20,116 bases of DNA from the NCBI GenBank assembly GCA_900088475.1, contig FLMG01004084.1, positions 1 to 20,116 of the forward strand. The letters run 5' to 3'. The stretch comes from Hyphochytrium catenoides (taxonomy: Eukaryota; Sar; Hyphochytriomycetes; Hyphochytriales; Hyphochytriaceae). Under the pieces are notes generated by a model, which saw only the letters and a list, made by a program, of their open reading frames with translations, was not told the origin of the DNA and did not search any database. Position numbers and translations under genes: made by a program. Below are positions 1 to 9,600 of this stretch, one piece after another; within the stretch, counting starts at the first letter, position 1, and each line of letters starts with the position of its first letter.

Positions 1-904
1 AGCTTAGCTATCCCTTAGTGTTAGACAGCTGCCGGAGAGCCAGAGAGGGCATTCAGGATGAATCTCCAGTGTCAACTCTGCATAGCAAGGCCATTATGGG
101 AATGTATCTGTTCCTGGGAAGCGCGTGGAAGCAGTTGATGCAGCTCTAACTCTTGATTACTAGCGGCGATCAGTAGGGCTGACGGCTGACGAGAGAGAGC
201 TGAAGCGTACAGAAAGAGCGAGCAGCTTGAAGGACAGACTAACAAAGAGAGAGAGAGAGAGAGAGAGCACGCTGAATCGTCAGCAGATCTTTTTCCTCCA
301 TCAAAGATCTCGTGATCGTTTGTGGAGCTTTGTAAGGAGGACATCATCACTCTGTTTATTCAAGGAACCATCGATCTCCCTCGTAGATATATAGAGCTTG
401 ACCAGCGCCAAAAATCGAATCTAGGTCTAGGAAGAGCTCAATGGCGCTCCAAATGCTCCTACAGAATCCTAAATAAATCAGTGGGTAATGTATGGAAGTT
501 TAGGTAGATCAAAAAATGCATGGAGTGTTGTTTGGTCAGGATTGTTCTAGATTCCTCTGTCTAAAGCTGCCGTTATAAGCTCCCAATAAGTAGCCAACGG
601 AATGTTTGACCTCCTCCTAAGATAAATTTTTAGAAAAGTAGAACAAGTCATCAAGGGTTCTACAGAGAGGAGCGAATCATTGCCTGTTTATCTGTAGGGC
701 CATTTGGTCATCATGTCAAACAACTACCACTCTTTATGCTTCAAACACACATCGTCCGCATGGTAGTTCATAGGTACATTACCATGCCATCTCACTCATC
801 GGAAGTATCTTCTCTCTCTGTGTCTGTGATTGTTCTAGAGTGTAGACGTTTATTACACTCTCATCACACCACTCGCCATTCTTTCATAACCAGAATTATC
901 CACT
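1..904. other. Non-coding left flank, no gene recognised
   Basis: I see no convincing exon here. The few open frames are short and match no family I know. A pure (GA)n tract lies at about 245-268. The stretch 300-900 is ordinary mixed-composition DNA without long frames. It may be distal promoter or intergenic DNA upstream of the phosphatase gene. Confidence 0.5.
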
Positions 905-991
905 CTTTCTCTCTCTCTTTTTCACATCTGTCCACCCTCCTCTCTCTCTCTCTCTCTCTCCCTCTCTCTGTCTCTCTCTCCTTCTCTCACA

Positions 992-1023
<32 letters not shown>

Positions 1024-1027
1024 ACAC

Positions 1028-1069
<42 letters not shown>

Positions 1070-1240
1070 GTCTCACTCTGTCTCTCTCTCTCTTTCTCCC
1101 TCTCTCTGTCTTTCTCTCTCTCTCTGTCTCTCTGTCTCTCTCTCGTACTCTTAACTCTGTTTACTCTCTCTTCCTATCTCCCTCCACTCTTCTCTCTCTC
1201 CCTCTTTCAAGCTCTCTCTCTCTTCTCCCCCATCTCTGTC
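905..1240 (+). repeat. CT-rich microsatellite block
   Basis: About 340 bp made almost wholly of CT dinucleotides with scattered TTTCTC, TGTCTC and CACACA interruptions on the + strand. The translation is a Ser/Leu run, so the long open frame across it is an artefact of the repeat. It lies 0.5-0.8 kb upstream of the phosphatase ATG, with the pyrimidine strand being the sense strand of that gene. Confidence 0.9.
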
Positions 1241-1455
1241 TTCCTATGATTGCTCTTTCTTCTTCCTATGTCGCTTCTCTTCAGTTTTCCTGCAATGCGT
1301 CGTTTGTCTACGTGAAGAGAGAGAGAGAGAGCAGCTTGTGCCGCTTCTCTCTCCTGTGAGATATCTTCTGAGAAAGCAGAAGAGACAGACAAGAAGAGTT
1401 GGGAAGGAATCTAAGGAAATGGACGAGCAGGTCCTGGCAAACGAAAGGCCGACGA

Positions 1456-1701
1456 GTAAGAAGAAGGAAGAGCTCTCATGTGCTCCCCTTTCACCCTCTC
1501 TCTCTCTCTCCCTCCTCACTGACACTCGTCCCCTCCTTCATTTTCACTCTCTCCGCTCCCGTTGTGAGCTCTTTCTCCTCCTTTCACTTCGAAAGTTCCT
1601 ACGGAGCTCTTAGCTACTCACCGGCCGGCCAGAGGAGAGCACGTCTTTCTCTCTGCTCTTTCTCTGTTTGTGCAGCCCTTTCTCTGTCTTTCTCTTGTCA
1701 G
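1456..1701 (+). other. Possible 5'-UTR intron of the phosphatase gene
   Basis: A donor-like GAGTAAGA (GT at 1456-1457) is followed by a long pyrimidine-rich stretch ending in TTGTCAG at 1701, eleven bases before the phosphatase ATG. The pattern fits a 5'-UTR intron, but no transcript evidence is available. An ATG at 1419 upstream of the donor would not join in frame with the phosphatase. Confidence 0.25.
1601..1632. promoter_or_regulatory. Palindrome-rich motif upstream of the phosphatase gene
   Basis: ACGGAGCTCTTAGCT is followed by CCGGCCGGCCAG, about 80-110 bp upstream of the ATG. Both GAGCTC and CCGGCCGG are palindromic. It resembles 17367-17403 upstream of the other gene. Regulatory function is inference only. 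Confidence 0.3.
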
Positions 1702-1711
1702 CAGTCAGAAG

Positions 1712-4061
1712 ATGAAGATCTTCCTCTTATCTTCTTTCTCCCTCTGCCTTATCTTCGCCTCAATCTGTGAAGGAGCATGGCAGGGCCCGCCGTCTTCTCC
1801 CTTCTTCGCTTATCTCAGCACGAAGACTCCTTACTGGCCGCAGCAGGATCCTGCAACTCTCACACCTCCACCGCCCTCCTGCAAGCCCAAGCAGCTCAAC
1901 TGGGTCATTAGACATGGAGCTCGGTGCGAGGCCGCCTTAGTCTCTTACTCTTCTTCCTTCTTCTAGACCCGATTGAGTTTCTCTTGCTTCATATTCTTCT
2001 ATCTTCTTTCCTCCCTCGCTCGCGTTCTCCTCTCGAGTTCCTCTTCTTCTTTCTTCTAGACCCGATTGAGTTTCTCTTGCTTCATATTCTTCTCTCTTCG
2101 TTCCTCCCTCGCCCGCGTTCTCCTCTCGAGTTCTCACACATCTACTGTTTCTCATACTTAGCGGCCCAGGCTCAGACGATGTGGAAGACCTTCAGAAATT
2201 TGTCCAGAAAGTAAAGAGTACGTCTTCCTCTCTCCCGTCCTGGCTAGTCAACTACAAAGTTCCCTTTGATCCGAAAGAGGACAAAGAGCTCTTTCCCTCT
2301 GGAATGAAGGAAATAGCAGGACTGGCAGAGAGACTGCGCTCCGTCTACGCCTCTCTCCTCTCCTCGCCATACAATCCGTCTGATGTAAGGATTAGACATA
2401 CGGATGTACCGCGAACGGGCATGTCGGCTTCATCGTAAGAGCTTTCTCTCAATATCATCTTTGTCTCATCCTCTATGTTTAGTCTCCTTCACTGGCGGCG
2501 CATCTTCTTGCTTGACTGTGCCTCGTGTCCTCCACCCTGCTGGTTCTAGCCTCTATCTTAAGCTTCCTTCCCTCTATGAACCGGCGCGACTTACATTATG
2601 TTCTCTCAGCTTCTCGTATGCTCTATATCAAGGGACGGGAGTTCTTGGCTCCGATCGATTCCAACCTGTCTTTTCACAAAGTATGCCAAAGAAGCAGGTA
2701 CACATTCGATTGCTGCACCATCTTTCTCGTTCTTCTCTCTGTACGGGGACGATCAACTGGGAGATCCACACACATGAGTTGGGAGACAACTGTCCAAAAC
2801 GATAGCCCATCGCCTTGCTCTATAAGTTTTCCTAGTAAAGATACAGAGAAACAGCACGATAGCAGGAACACTGCCAGGAGAGACTGAGTGATGCTAAGTG
2901 ATAGCAAGGCTCTAAAGCTAGCCCCCTGACTGGGCCCTTTCTAAGCTGCTCTCTCTCTCTCTCCATATCTCTTTCTCAGGATGTTCTGCTACGGTTCTAC
3001 GATAACTGCCCTCTGTACGAGTCCTCAGTGACTGAAAATGAGACGGCCTTGGCGGAGGTCTCGGCTTTTGCCAAAGGAGAGCTGATAGAGGCTCTACCTG
3101 GCAGACTGTCTCACTCGCTAGGGCTGAAGACAAATCTGACCGTCGAAGATCTCCAACTGGCTTACACAGCTTGCATGTAGGGATATTGCAATGCACTTTC
3201 TTCTTTCGCATTCTTCTACCGCTTACTTCCACGACTTTCGGCACCCTCGTCCTCTCTCCTTTTAGTTGCTACTGTTTTCCTGAAGGCGCTACCCGTCGCA
3301 TTGTATGTCTGCTTATTTTAGCTCCAATCCCTTTGTGTTCCGACCTCTTCGTAGTTAGTCTCCCCTTCCTCTCCCCACAAAGCACATTCTTGCAGTCGCG
3401 GCTCTTTTTCTTATTTGGGAAGTCCTTGGGGCTTGATGTGCCAGCCAACCTGAAGCCATTCTCTCTCATCAACAGATACGAAGCCTCTCTCTATAACCAA
3501 ACACAGTGGTGTGAGCTCCTAGGGGAGGAAACGCTGCAGGTGCTTGAGTACGCAGAGGACCTAGAAGAGTACTGGGAAGAAAGCTATGGCCATGATATCA
3601 ACTTCCTGATGGCATCGCCTTTACTAAAGCACCTAATGGACAACATGGACGAGGCTTCAGGGAGGACCAGTGAAGAGAAGAAAGGAGAAGAAGGAGGAAA
3701 AGTTGCCAGCTTTCTCTTTGCGCACTCGGAGACTGTTAGCCCGCTCGCTGCCCTTCTGAATCTACCTTTTCGGGATCCGATGACGGCCAATCGCTCTCTG
3801 AAGGAAATAAACCAGAGGAACTTCAGAGCCGCAAAGGTTGCTCCCATGGGTGGCAACATAGGACTTGTACTTTATGAGTGTGACAAGATGAGCGCCAACG
3901 AAGAGAAGGGGGAACGATACAAGGTAAAGCTCCTACTGAACGAGAAGGAGTGGATAATCCCCGGTTGTTCGGAGCTCTACTGTGACTACGACCAGGCTAG
4001 GCAGGTATGGGCCAACCGCCTGGTGGGAGACTTCGACAAGCTCTGTGGCCGGAAGAAGTGA
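1712..4061 (+). CDS. MINPP1: Multiple inositol polyphosphate phosphatase (histidine phosphatase, MINPP1 family), 5 exons
   Basis: Family members dephosphorylate inositol hexakis-, pentakis- and tetrakisphosphate in the ER lumen or outside the cell, through a phosphohistidine. I place exons at 1712-1923, 2162-2434, 2610-2697, 2980-3176 and 3476-4061. All introns are GT-AG, and the junctions keep frame to give 451 residues, near the usual MINPP size. Residues 1-23 (MKIFLLSS...ICEG) are a signal peptide. The catalytic RHGxRxP motif is RHGARGP at 67-73, with its last Arg codon split by intron 1. VRIRHTDVPRT in exon 2 and VLLRFYDNC in exon 4 are family landmarks. The distal acid motif, normally HAE, reads HSE at 340-342. 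Sequons NET, NLT, NQT and NRS fit a secreted protein. The C-terminus is CGRKK, with no KDEL-type ER retention signal. The start is chosen because this ATG begins the signal peptide. Family assignment is firm; exact junctions are inferred from sequence. Confidence 0.9.
1924..2161 (+). other. Intron 1 of the MINPP1-like gene
   Basis: The donor is CG|GTGCGA and the acceptor is CTTAG|CGG. Splicing here rebuilds the Arg codon of RHGARGP, the catalytic motif, which strongly supports both sites. The intron is 238 bp and is mostly made of a tandem duplication. Confidence 0.85.
1948..2133 (+). repeat. 93-bp tandem duplication inside intron 1
   Basis: Two adjacent copies, 1948-2040 and 2041-2133, are nearly identical, with only a handful of substitutions. 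Each begins with a CT-rich run ending in TTCTTCTAGACCCGATTG and ends in CTCTCGAGTTC. The period is 31 codons, so one frame stays open through both copies. Each copy carries a decoy acceptor (TTCTTCTAG at 1958-1966 and 2051-2059). Confidence 0.92.
2435..2609 (+). other. Intron 2 of the MINPP1-like gene
   Basis: The donor is TCATC|GTAAGA and the acceptor is TTCTCTCAG|CTTC. The join gives SASS-FSYALYQGTGVLG, matching the family pattern that follows the RT..SA motif. Length 175 bp. Confidence 0.75.
2698..2979 (+). other. Intron 3 of the MINPP1-like gene
   Basis: The donor is AAGCAG|GTACAC and the acceptor is CTTTCTCAG|GATGTT, phase 0. The join leads directly into DVLLRFYDNC, a conserved MINPP segment. 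Length 282 bp. Confidence 0.8.
3177..3475 (+). other. Intron 4 of the MINPP1-like gene
   Basis: The donor is TGCAT|GTAGGG and the acceptor is CAACAG|ATACGA. The join gives YTACIYEASLYNQTQWC, in line with the family's alignment across this region. Length 299 bp. An open frame of about 100 codons continues upstream of the acceptor but has no family similarity. Confidence 0.8.
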
Positions 4062-4629
4062 TGACATAGAATGGAGTGAAGAGGAGAATGGCTGAACAAC
4101 AAGGGCTGAAGGCTCTCTCTCACTTGTCCAAGCGTTTTCTGCTGAGAACTCCTAGGGCTTCCTATTGCGACTCTAAATAAGTCCTATATTATCTTTTTCT
4201 GCTGGCTTCCATTGGCTATTCCTGTGCTCGCCCACTGAAAGGGAAGGTAGAGCGGAAACAGGAGGTCAGCGCTGATATCGAAAAGATTTGCACTGGAGAG
4301 TGTAGACTTTCCCCTCGAAGAGAGAGGGTGATGAAACAGAGGAATTGGAGAGATGAGGCATAGAAGGGAAGTGACCACAATATTCTAACTAGAGTATCAG
4401 TTGATGGCTAAAGGACGGAGGCCATGAAGAGGCGGACCTGCGTAGAAGTTGGAGAATGGAAAGGAAATGAAAGGTCAAGGAGAAAAGAACCAGTAGCATA
4501 GAGTAGTAGGTAGTAAGTATCGGAGAGTAGCTTATGTACTAAGGCGCCCTCGTTTCCTTGCCTGACACCTTGGACCCAGCATATGGAAAGAAGACAATAA
4601 GGGATATGACACAGGGGTTGTGAGAACCC
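4062..4629. other. 3' flank of the phosphatase gene
   Basis: No further gene is visible. The only polyadenylation-like hexamers are weak, AAATAA/AATAAG at 4175-4181, about 115 bp after the stop. The remainder is mixed-composition DNA without a recognisable motif. Confidence 0.4.
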
Positions 4630-4918
4630 ATAGCTCATCCTGTCTCTGGCAAGTATAGCAGAAGCCGCTGTGCCTTGCTGAAGGACATTGTGTTAGAAAA
4701 GACGACGGCGAGAGAGGCAAGAAGTGAGAAGGCAACAAGGAGAGAGAAAGAGAGGCACTAACGACGGAGAGAGAGGGAAGAGAAAGTGAGAAGATGCAAG
4801 AGAGAGAGAGAGAGAGGAGCTCTCGCCATAGTGCAGGACTGAGAAATAAGTAGTGCAGCAGACGATCCTATCCTCCAGGAAGATGGCTAGACACTATCTG
4901 ACACCGTCGCAGACTTAG
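4630..4918 (+). repeat. Diverged intergenic repeat, copy 1
   Basis: This segment aligns in order with 5417-5640. Shared landmarks are CCTGTCTCTGGCAA, AGCAGAAGCCGCT, TAGTGCAGGAC, CCAGGAAGATGGCTA and ACACCGTCGC. A GA-rich stretch at 4740-4820 makes this copy longer. It encodes no recognisable protein, and I see no clear tRNA-like head, poly(A) tail or terminal repeats. It could be an old segmental duplication or a non-autonomous element. Confidence 0.7.
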
Positions 4919-4996
4919 ATTGATGAGGGAATGAAGGAGACGCCGGCAACGGAGAGAGTATCAAACCAAACATATAGGAAGCTAGAGGAAAAAAGA

Positions 4997-5031
4997 GACG
5001 ACGAGGCTTAACAATGTGGGACGACGAGGCT
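4997..5031 (+). repeat. Short tandem repeat, 23-bp period
   Basis: GACGACGAGGCT followed by TAACAA at 4997 is repeated at 5020 followed by CAACAA. It is a minor local duplication next to the polypurine block. Confidence 0.6.
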
Positions 5032-5114
5032 CAACAAGCCAGCACAGGGACCTGAGCTTAGAAAGTGAAAGTAAAGGTGAGAGATGTCATGGGGTGGCCG
5101 GGCAGGGGAAGGGG

Positions 5115-5335
5115 AGCGAGAGAGAGAGAGAGGAGAGAGAGAGAGAATGAGAGAGAGAGGAGAAGGGGAAGAGAGAGGAAAGGGGAGAGAGGAAGGGGGA
5201 GAGAGAAGAGGGAGAGAGAGGAAGGGGGAGAGAGAGAGGAAAGGAGGGGGTGGGAGAGAGAGCGAGAGAGGGAGAGAGAGCGAGAGAGGGAGAGCGAGAG
5301 AGGAGCCGAGAGAGCGAGGAGAGCGACCGAGGGGA
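5115..5335 (+). repeat. Polypurine (GA/GGGA)n block
   Basis: About 220 bp of nearly uninterrupted purines on the + strand, mixing GAGA with GGGGA and CGAGA units. Translations are Arg/Glu/Gly or Ser/Leu/Pro runs, so the overlapping open frames are repeat artefacts. A tract of this kind can form triplex DNA. Confidence 0.85.
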
Positions 5336-5416
5336 AGATTGAGCGACCCGAGAGAAGATAACGAGGAGGCCACGGGTGAGATCGAAGGCGATCATGGAGA
5401 AGCAGGAGTCAAAATC

Positions 5417-5640
5417 CTAGTACTCAGCCTGTCTCCGGCAATTTTACCAGAAGGCGCTTTGCCTAGCTAGACGACATGTTTAGAAATGAGGACAGGGAGA
5501 GAGACAAGAGAAAATGAGATGATGAAGCAACGAAGAGAGAGGGGCACGGTCGCCTAGTGCAGGACAGAGAACGGCAGACGGAGCAGAAGATCTTACCTTC
5601 CAGGGAGATGGCTAAACCTTCGACACCGTCGCTGCCTTAG
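5417..5640 (+). repeat. Diverged intergenic repeat, copy 2
   Basis: This is the direct-orientation partner of 4630-4918, about 790 bp downstream. It shows CCTGTCTCCGGCAA, CCAGAAGGCGCT, TAGTGCAGGAC, CCAGGGAGATGGCTA and ACACCGTCGC in the same order. It lacks most of the internal GA expansion. I recognise no family. Confidence 0.7.
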
Positions 5641-6627
5641 CACCTTTTAAGACAAGCAGGCCCAGGTGTTGAATTCAGCAACACACCAGAGGTGAAGGAC
5701 GAGAGAGATGTTAGAGGAGAGAAAAGGGAATGCACCTTAGAGGTGAGACGGAAAGGCGGACGTAGGGTGCCACAACATAACAGGGGAAGCTTCCCATATT
5801 GTTTTGGATGAGGAAGTGCCGAGGGAGGCGGGAGGTATGTGAGTGAGACTGTGAGAGAGAGAGCGAGAGAGAGAGAGAAAGAAAGAAAAGGGAGAGAGCG
5901 GCCGAGGGAGAGAGCTCGAGCGAGTAGGTCGAAGAGGCCAGGTTTGAGAACGACGAGATTGTGAAGCATGAGTCAATCGTTTGGTGTCGGCCTAGGATAG
6001 GATGGCGGAGACTCGCTGCAATGTGTAAAGAGAGAGAGACGAAAGAAGTGCTTAACGCTCAAAGGACTCTAGAGAAATATGCGCAGACGTTGAGAGCTGA
6101 CAACTGTGAGAGAGAGGAAAGAGGAGAAGACTGTTTCAGGTACTAGTCATATTGACAAGAGACGGAGGTTACAGAACCAGAACAGCAAATGATGAAAAGC
6201 GGAAGAAGAGAGAGAGAGAGAGCACTTGCAGAGTCAGGAACAGAACCATCAGCTGCAAAATACTTTGAGAGATCAGAGAAGAGGAAAGTGCAGACCCGCG
6301 AGGATCGAGGAGCTAGAGAGACTGCGGAGTCTGTGAGGACGCAAGAGACAAAGTAAGAGCTTTGCATAGTGGTAGACGAATCCCTTTCATTATAACCTAA
6401 ATATGTAAGAAGTGAAGATAGCCCTCTGAGGGCTGAAAGGAACAGAGCAGCAGATATAAATACCTCTCACTTCTCTCCGAGATCCCTCTCTCAGTCTCTC
6501 TTCTCCTCTCTCAAAGCAGACACCGGTTTGAGAAGAGAGGGAGACAAGAGAGAGATAGAAAGAAGAGAGAGGCTTTTAGCTAAGTGCATCTGCATCGCCG
6601 TTCCTGGTGTCCTATAAGTCTAAAAGT
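5641..6627. other. Intergenic region between convergent genes
   Basis: Mostly GA-rich DNA, with tracts near 5845-5885 and 6208-6222 and no credible gene. Short frames on both strands are Arg/Glu or Ser/Leu biased. I see no canonical AATAAA for the minus-strand giant gene here. Confidence 0.5.
6420..6434. repeat. Perfect short inverted repeat
   Basis: AGCCCTC-T-GAGGGCT is a perfect 7-bp palindrome with a one-base centre. It lies about 190 bp beyond the stop of the minus-strand giant gene and could sit in its 3' UTR. A chance occurrence is quite possible. Confidence 0.4.
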
Positions 6628-9600
6628 CTACCGCATACGCCTAGAGGTACTAGGCGAAGACGCCTTGGCAACTTCGGTCACATCTGTCGCATTCTTCGAC
6701 ACCGCTACTGGAGTTGTTCCAGCTTCAGTTGGGAGAGGGGAAGCAGAGGTGTGAGCCACGCCTGTCGTAGGGACGGTCGTAGTCGTTGCAGACGTAGGAG
6801 CCAATGAAGGAGCCTCAGTCATTGGGAGTTCGGTTAGAGGGACATCTGGAGAGGCTTCCATTGTGCTGTTCTCTCCCATGTTGCTCAGCGCTGACCTCGC
6901 ATCGTCGTCAACGTCTGCATCCTCCACAATGAAGTTCTCCGAGCGCGGTCTGACCTTGTTAGCAAGCGCATTCAGGAGGTTGCCTAGCCCAAACGGCAGT
7001 TTGATCTGTGTGTTTTGGAGAAGAGAGAGGATGACACCAAAGAGGTTGGGCAGGAGAGCATCTGGGAGAGAGTTGAGACACCTGTTGAGCCACTCAAAGT
7101 GTACACCATCGCGAACAGTGTCAAACTCTACGACGAACTTCCCTTTGTGCCAGATAAGATCGTTGATGATGCCAAAGATGTTAAGAATGCCCTTGGAGAG
7201 ACGCAGCTGAGCCTTGATCTTTGTCACGCCACCGTTGTTTCCGTTGGTGAGCTTCGTGTCACGGATCATCACCTTTCCAAGCTCTCTGTCTTTGATCTTT
7301 AGGAAGCCCAAGACATCACCAACATTGATACCCAGAGCTCCAGGATTGTTAAATTGCACGTCCAGATCAATGCCAAAGCCCTCCTTGAAGCTGATAGACG
7401 GCTTTACATGGAGAGGAGACCAGAGAATGAGCTCTGGGGCTTCAATAAGTCCGCGAGAGAAGAGCGTGAACGTCTGCTCAGGAGTAGCCTTTCTAGGGTC
7501 AGCTACAGTGTGGATTTTAGCGTATCCTAGAGACATCTCCTGCGCGAAATCCTCCCACTTTAGCAACCTTGGAGCAGCCACCTGAAGTCCATCGATGATG
7601 GTCGGAGAGCCTTCAAACCGTGTGATAAGCACCAGGCGGAACTTAGGTGGGCCTCCAGGACCAATCTTCAAGTCGGAGATGTATGCATCCACGATTGCAC
7701 CGTTCTTGTAGACCACAGCGCCCGTGACAGAAGGAATGTTAACCTCCATGACCTGCAGCTTCTTAGGGAAAGGCGCAAGGGTTATCATGGCATCCATGCC
7801 TTCAGCAGTAATGTCACAGGCGATGTCTCCCAGTTCGACGGGGCGGTTTTTGTCCACAAACTTCCACACAGCGTCTAGAGCATCATGCAGAGGAGCAGAG
7901 ACCGCGACCTCTTCAAAGGTGTCCACTTGCGCAGCCTCAGTCCCAAAGTGGAGCTTTGTCAAAGTCATCGTCAGGTCAAAGTGGTTACCTGGAGGATAGT
8001 GGAAGACAACATCTCCTAGAGCCACTGCCATCCTGCTAGCCATCTCCATAGCCAGATCATTGCTCTCAAACCCGATCACGATGTCCACTGTGACTACACC
8101 GTCCTTGAAAGTAAAGCCCTTGGCCACAAATTGAGCAAACGGAGCGGCGTTGAGCAACATGGCCCCAGAAGCAAAAGGCACAAAGATGCTGAAGTTATTC
8201 AGGTCAATGCCCAGGATCTTTGCATCAACAGAGACAGAGAAGTGTCCATTGTCAGGCATTCCAATCTTTGCCTTGCTGATATCCACATCATACTTGGAGG
8301 GCACCGTGCCATCAATGGCTCCAATGAGCTCCTTGTAAAGATCAGAGACGAACTTGCGGATGTCCGTGGCGATAGTATTCACGCTGATGGCAATGTCTGC
8401 AAGCTCCATGAGATCCACAAAGTCATCCGAAGAAAAACCAAATTGGGCGCCAGCGGCTCCAACCGTGGCCGTCACATTGCCACTACCCGCGATCTGCACT
8501 ACCAGTTCCTTGCACGCGCTCTTGGCCTCAGGGGAGGATACAAAGGAGACCTTAGATTTGACAGCCAAATCCAACTGCTTCTGCGCAGACGGCTCAATGA
8601 CCAGCCCGCCGTCCAACTTCGCATTGGCAATCTTTGCACCACTGACCGTCACCCCACTGTTGATGAAAGGCATAGAGACGTGAATGGAAGGGGCGAAGTC
8701 CTTGACAGAGATGGAACCATCCACCTTTATCTCTGGACTGGTGGAGGCATCCAGACCACCGTTGTTGATCGTGATCTTCTTCATCAGCTTGTCCACGGAG
8801 TCGAAGTCTTCAAGGTTGATACCAAGCCCTAAGAGAATCTGGTCTACAAGCTTTTTGTTGAGCACAGAGGCCGATGGGATGCTGATCTTGGCCTGGCTGA
8901 AGGCCTTAATGAAGTCACTGTCGCTGTAACCAAACACCACGCCATTGACAGTAAATCGTTCCTTTGTGTTGCCCAGACCTTCCTTTAACACTTCCTTGAG
9001 CAGCTTTGCCACCATCTGCTTGGCTTCCAAGGAGGACTTACCAAAAACAAGCTCAGAGGCCACTGCCAACCCGTTCTTTCCAGGCACCAACTGCAGCTTT
9101 CCAAAGCGCGCATCCAGCATATGGATGAGTTCAATGCCGAGGTTCATAGACGAAAAGCCCACATCAAGAGTGACAGGGAAGGGAAGGGAGACTTGTGCAT
9201 CCACGCCCAGCCTCACCGTCTGCTGTGGCGCTGCCCCAACATCAACCTTGCTCATACCGAACTCGAACTTCTTCAGGAGAGCAGCAATGTCCAGAGGCTT
9301 AGAGCCGTCACCGAGGATGGGCTTGAGCCTGTTGAGATGCAGAGAGAAGTACACGCCCTCCAGAGCACGAATATAGTCGTCCGCGCTAACTCCAATCCTG
9401 GCTCCGCCAAGCTTAAGGACCGAGGTGAACTCACTATTCTCAAAGAATTGCTGGGTGATGACACCAATCTTGCCTGCTAGGCTATCGCTGTCCATGACCT
9501 GTGTCCTTATTCCTAGGTCCAGAGTGGTGTTCCCGCTGGTCACTTTAACCCCTGAAATGTGGTTGTTCATAGCTGGGACATCGTCTAGCTTCAGTCCAGC

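Noticed and set aside
736-1359. 207-codon + strand frame
   Set aside because: It translates the CT microsatellite into Ser/Leu runs. There is no domain, no codon structure and no splice context.
1338-1613. Possible coding first exon beginning at the ATG at 1419 (MDEQVLANERP)
   Set aside because: Joining its GTAAGA donor to the acceptors before 1712 hits a stop at the phosphatase start. The ATG at 1712 already gives a complete signal peptide.
5065-5470. Overlapping Arg/Glu-rich and Ser/Leu-rich frames of 98-128 codons
   Set aside because: These are products of the polypurine block. Both strands and several frames are open at once, as expected of a repeat.
4630-5640. CRISPR-like or tRNA-derived array
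   Set aside because: There are only two diverged copies with unequal lengths and no regular spacers. I found no convincing tRNA A and B boxes.
8131-8832. 233-codon + strand frame antisense to the giant gene
   Set aside because: It is a shadow of the minus-strand coding sequence, with no recognisable motif. The minus strand carries the clear repeat signature.
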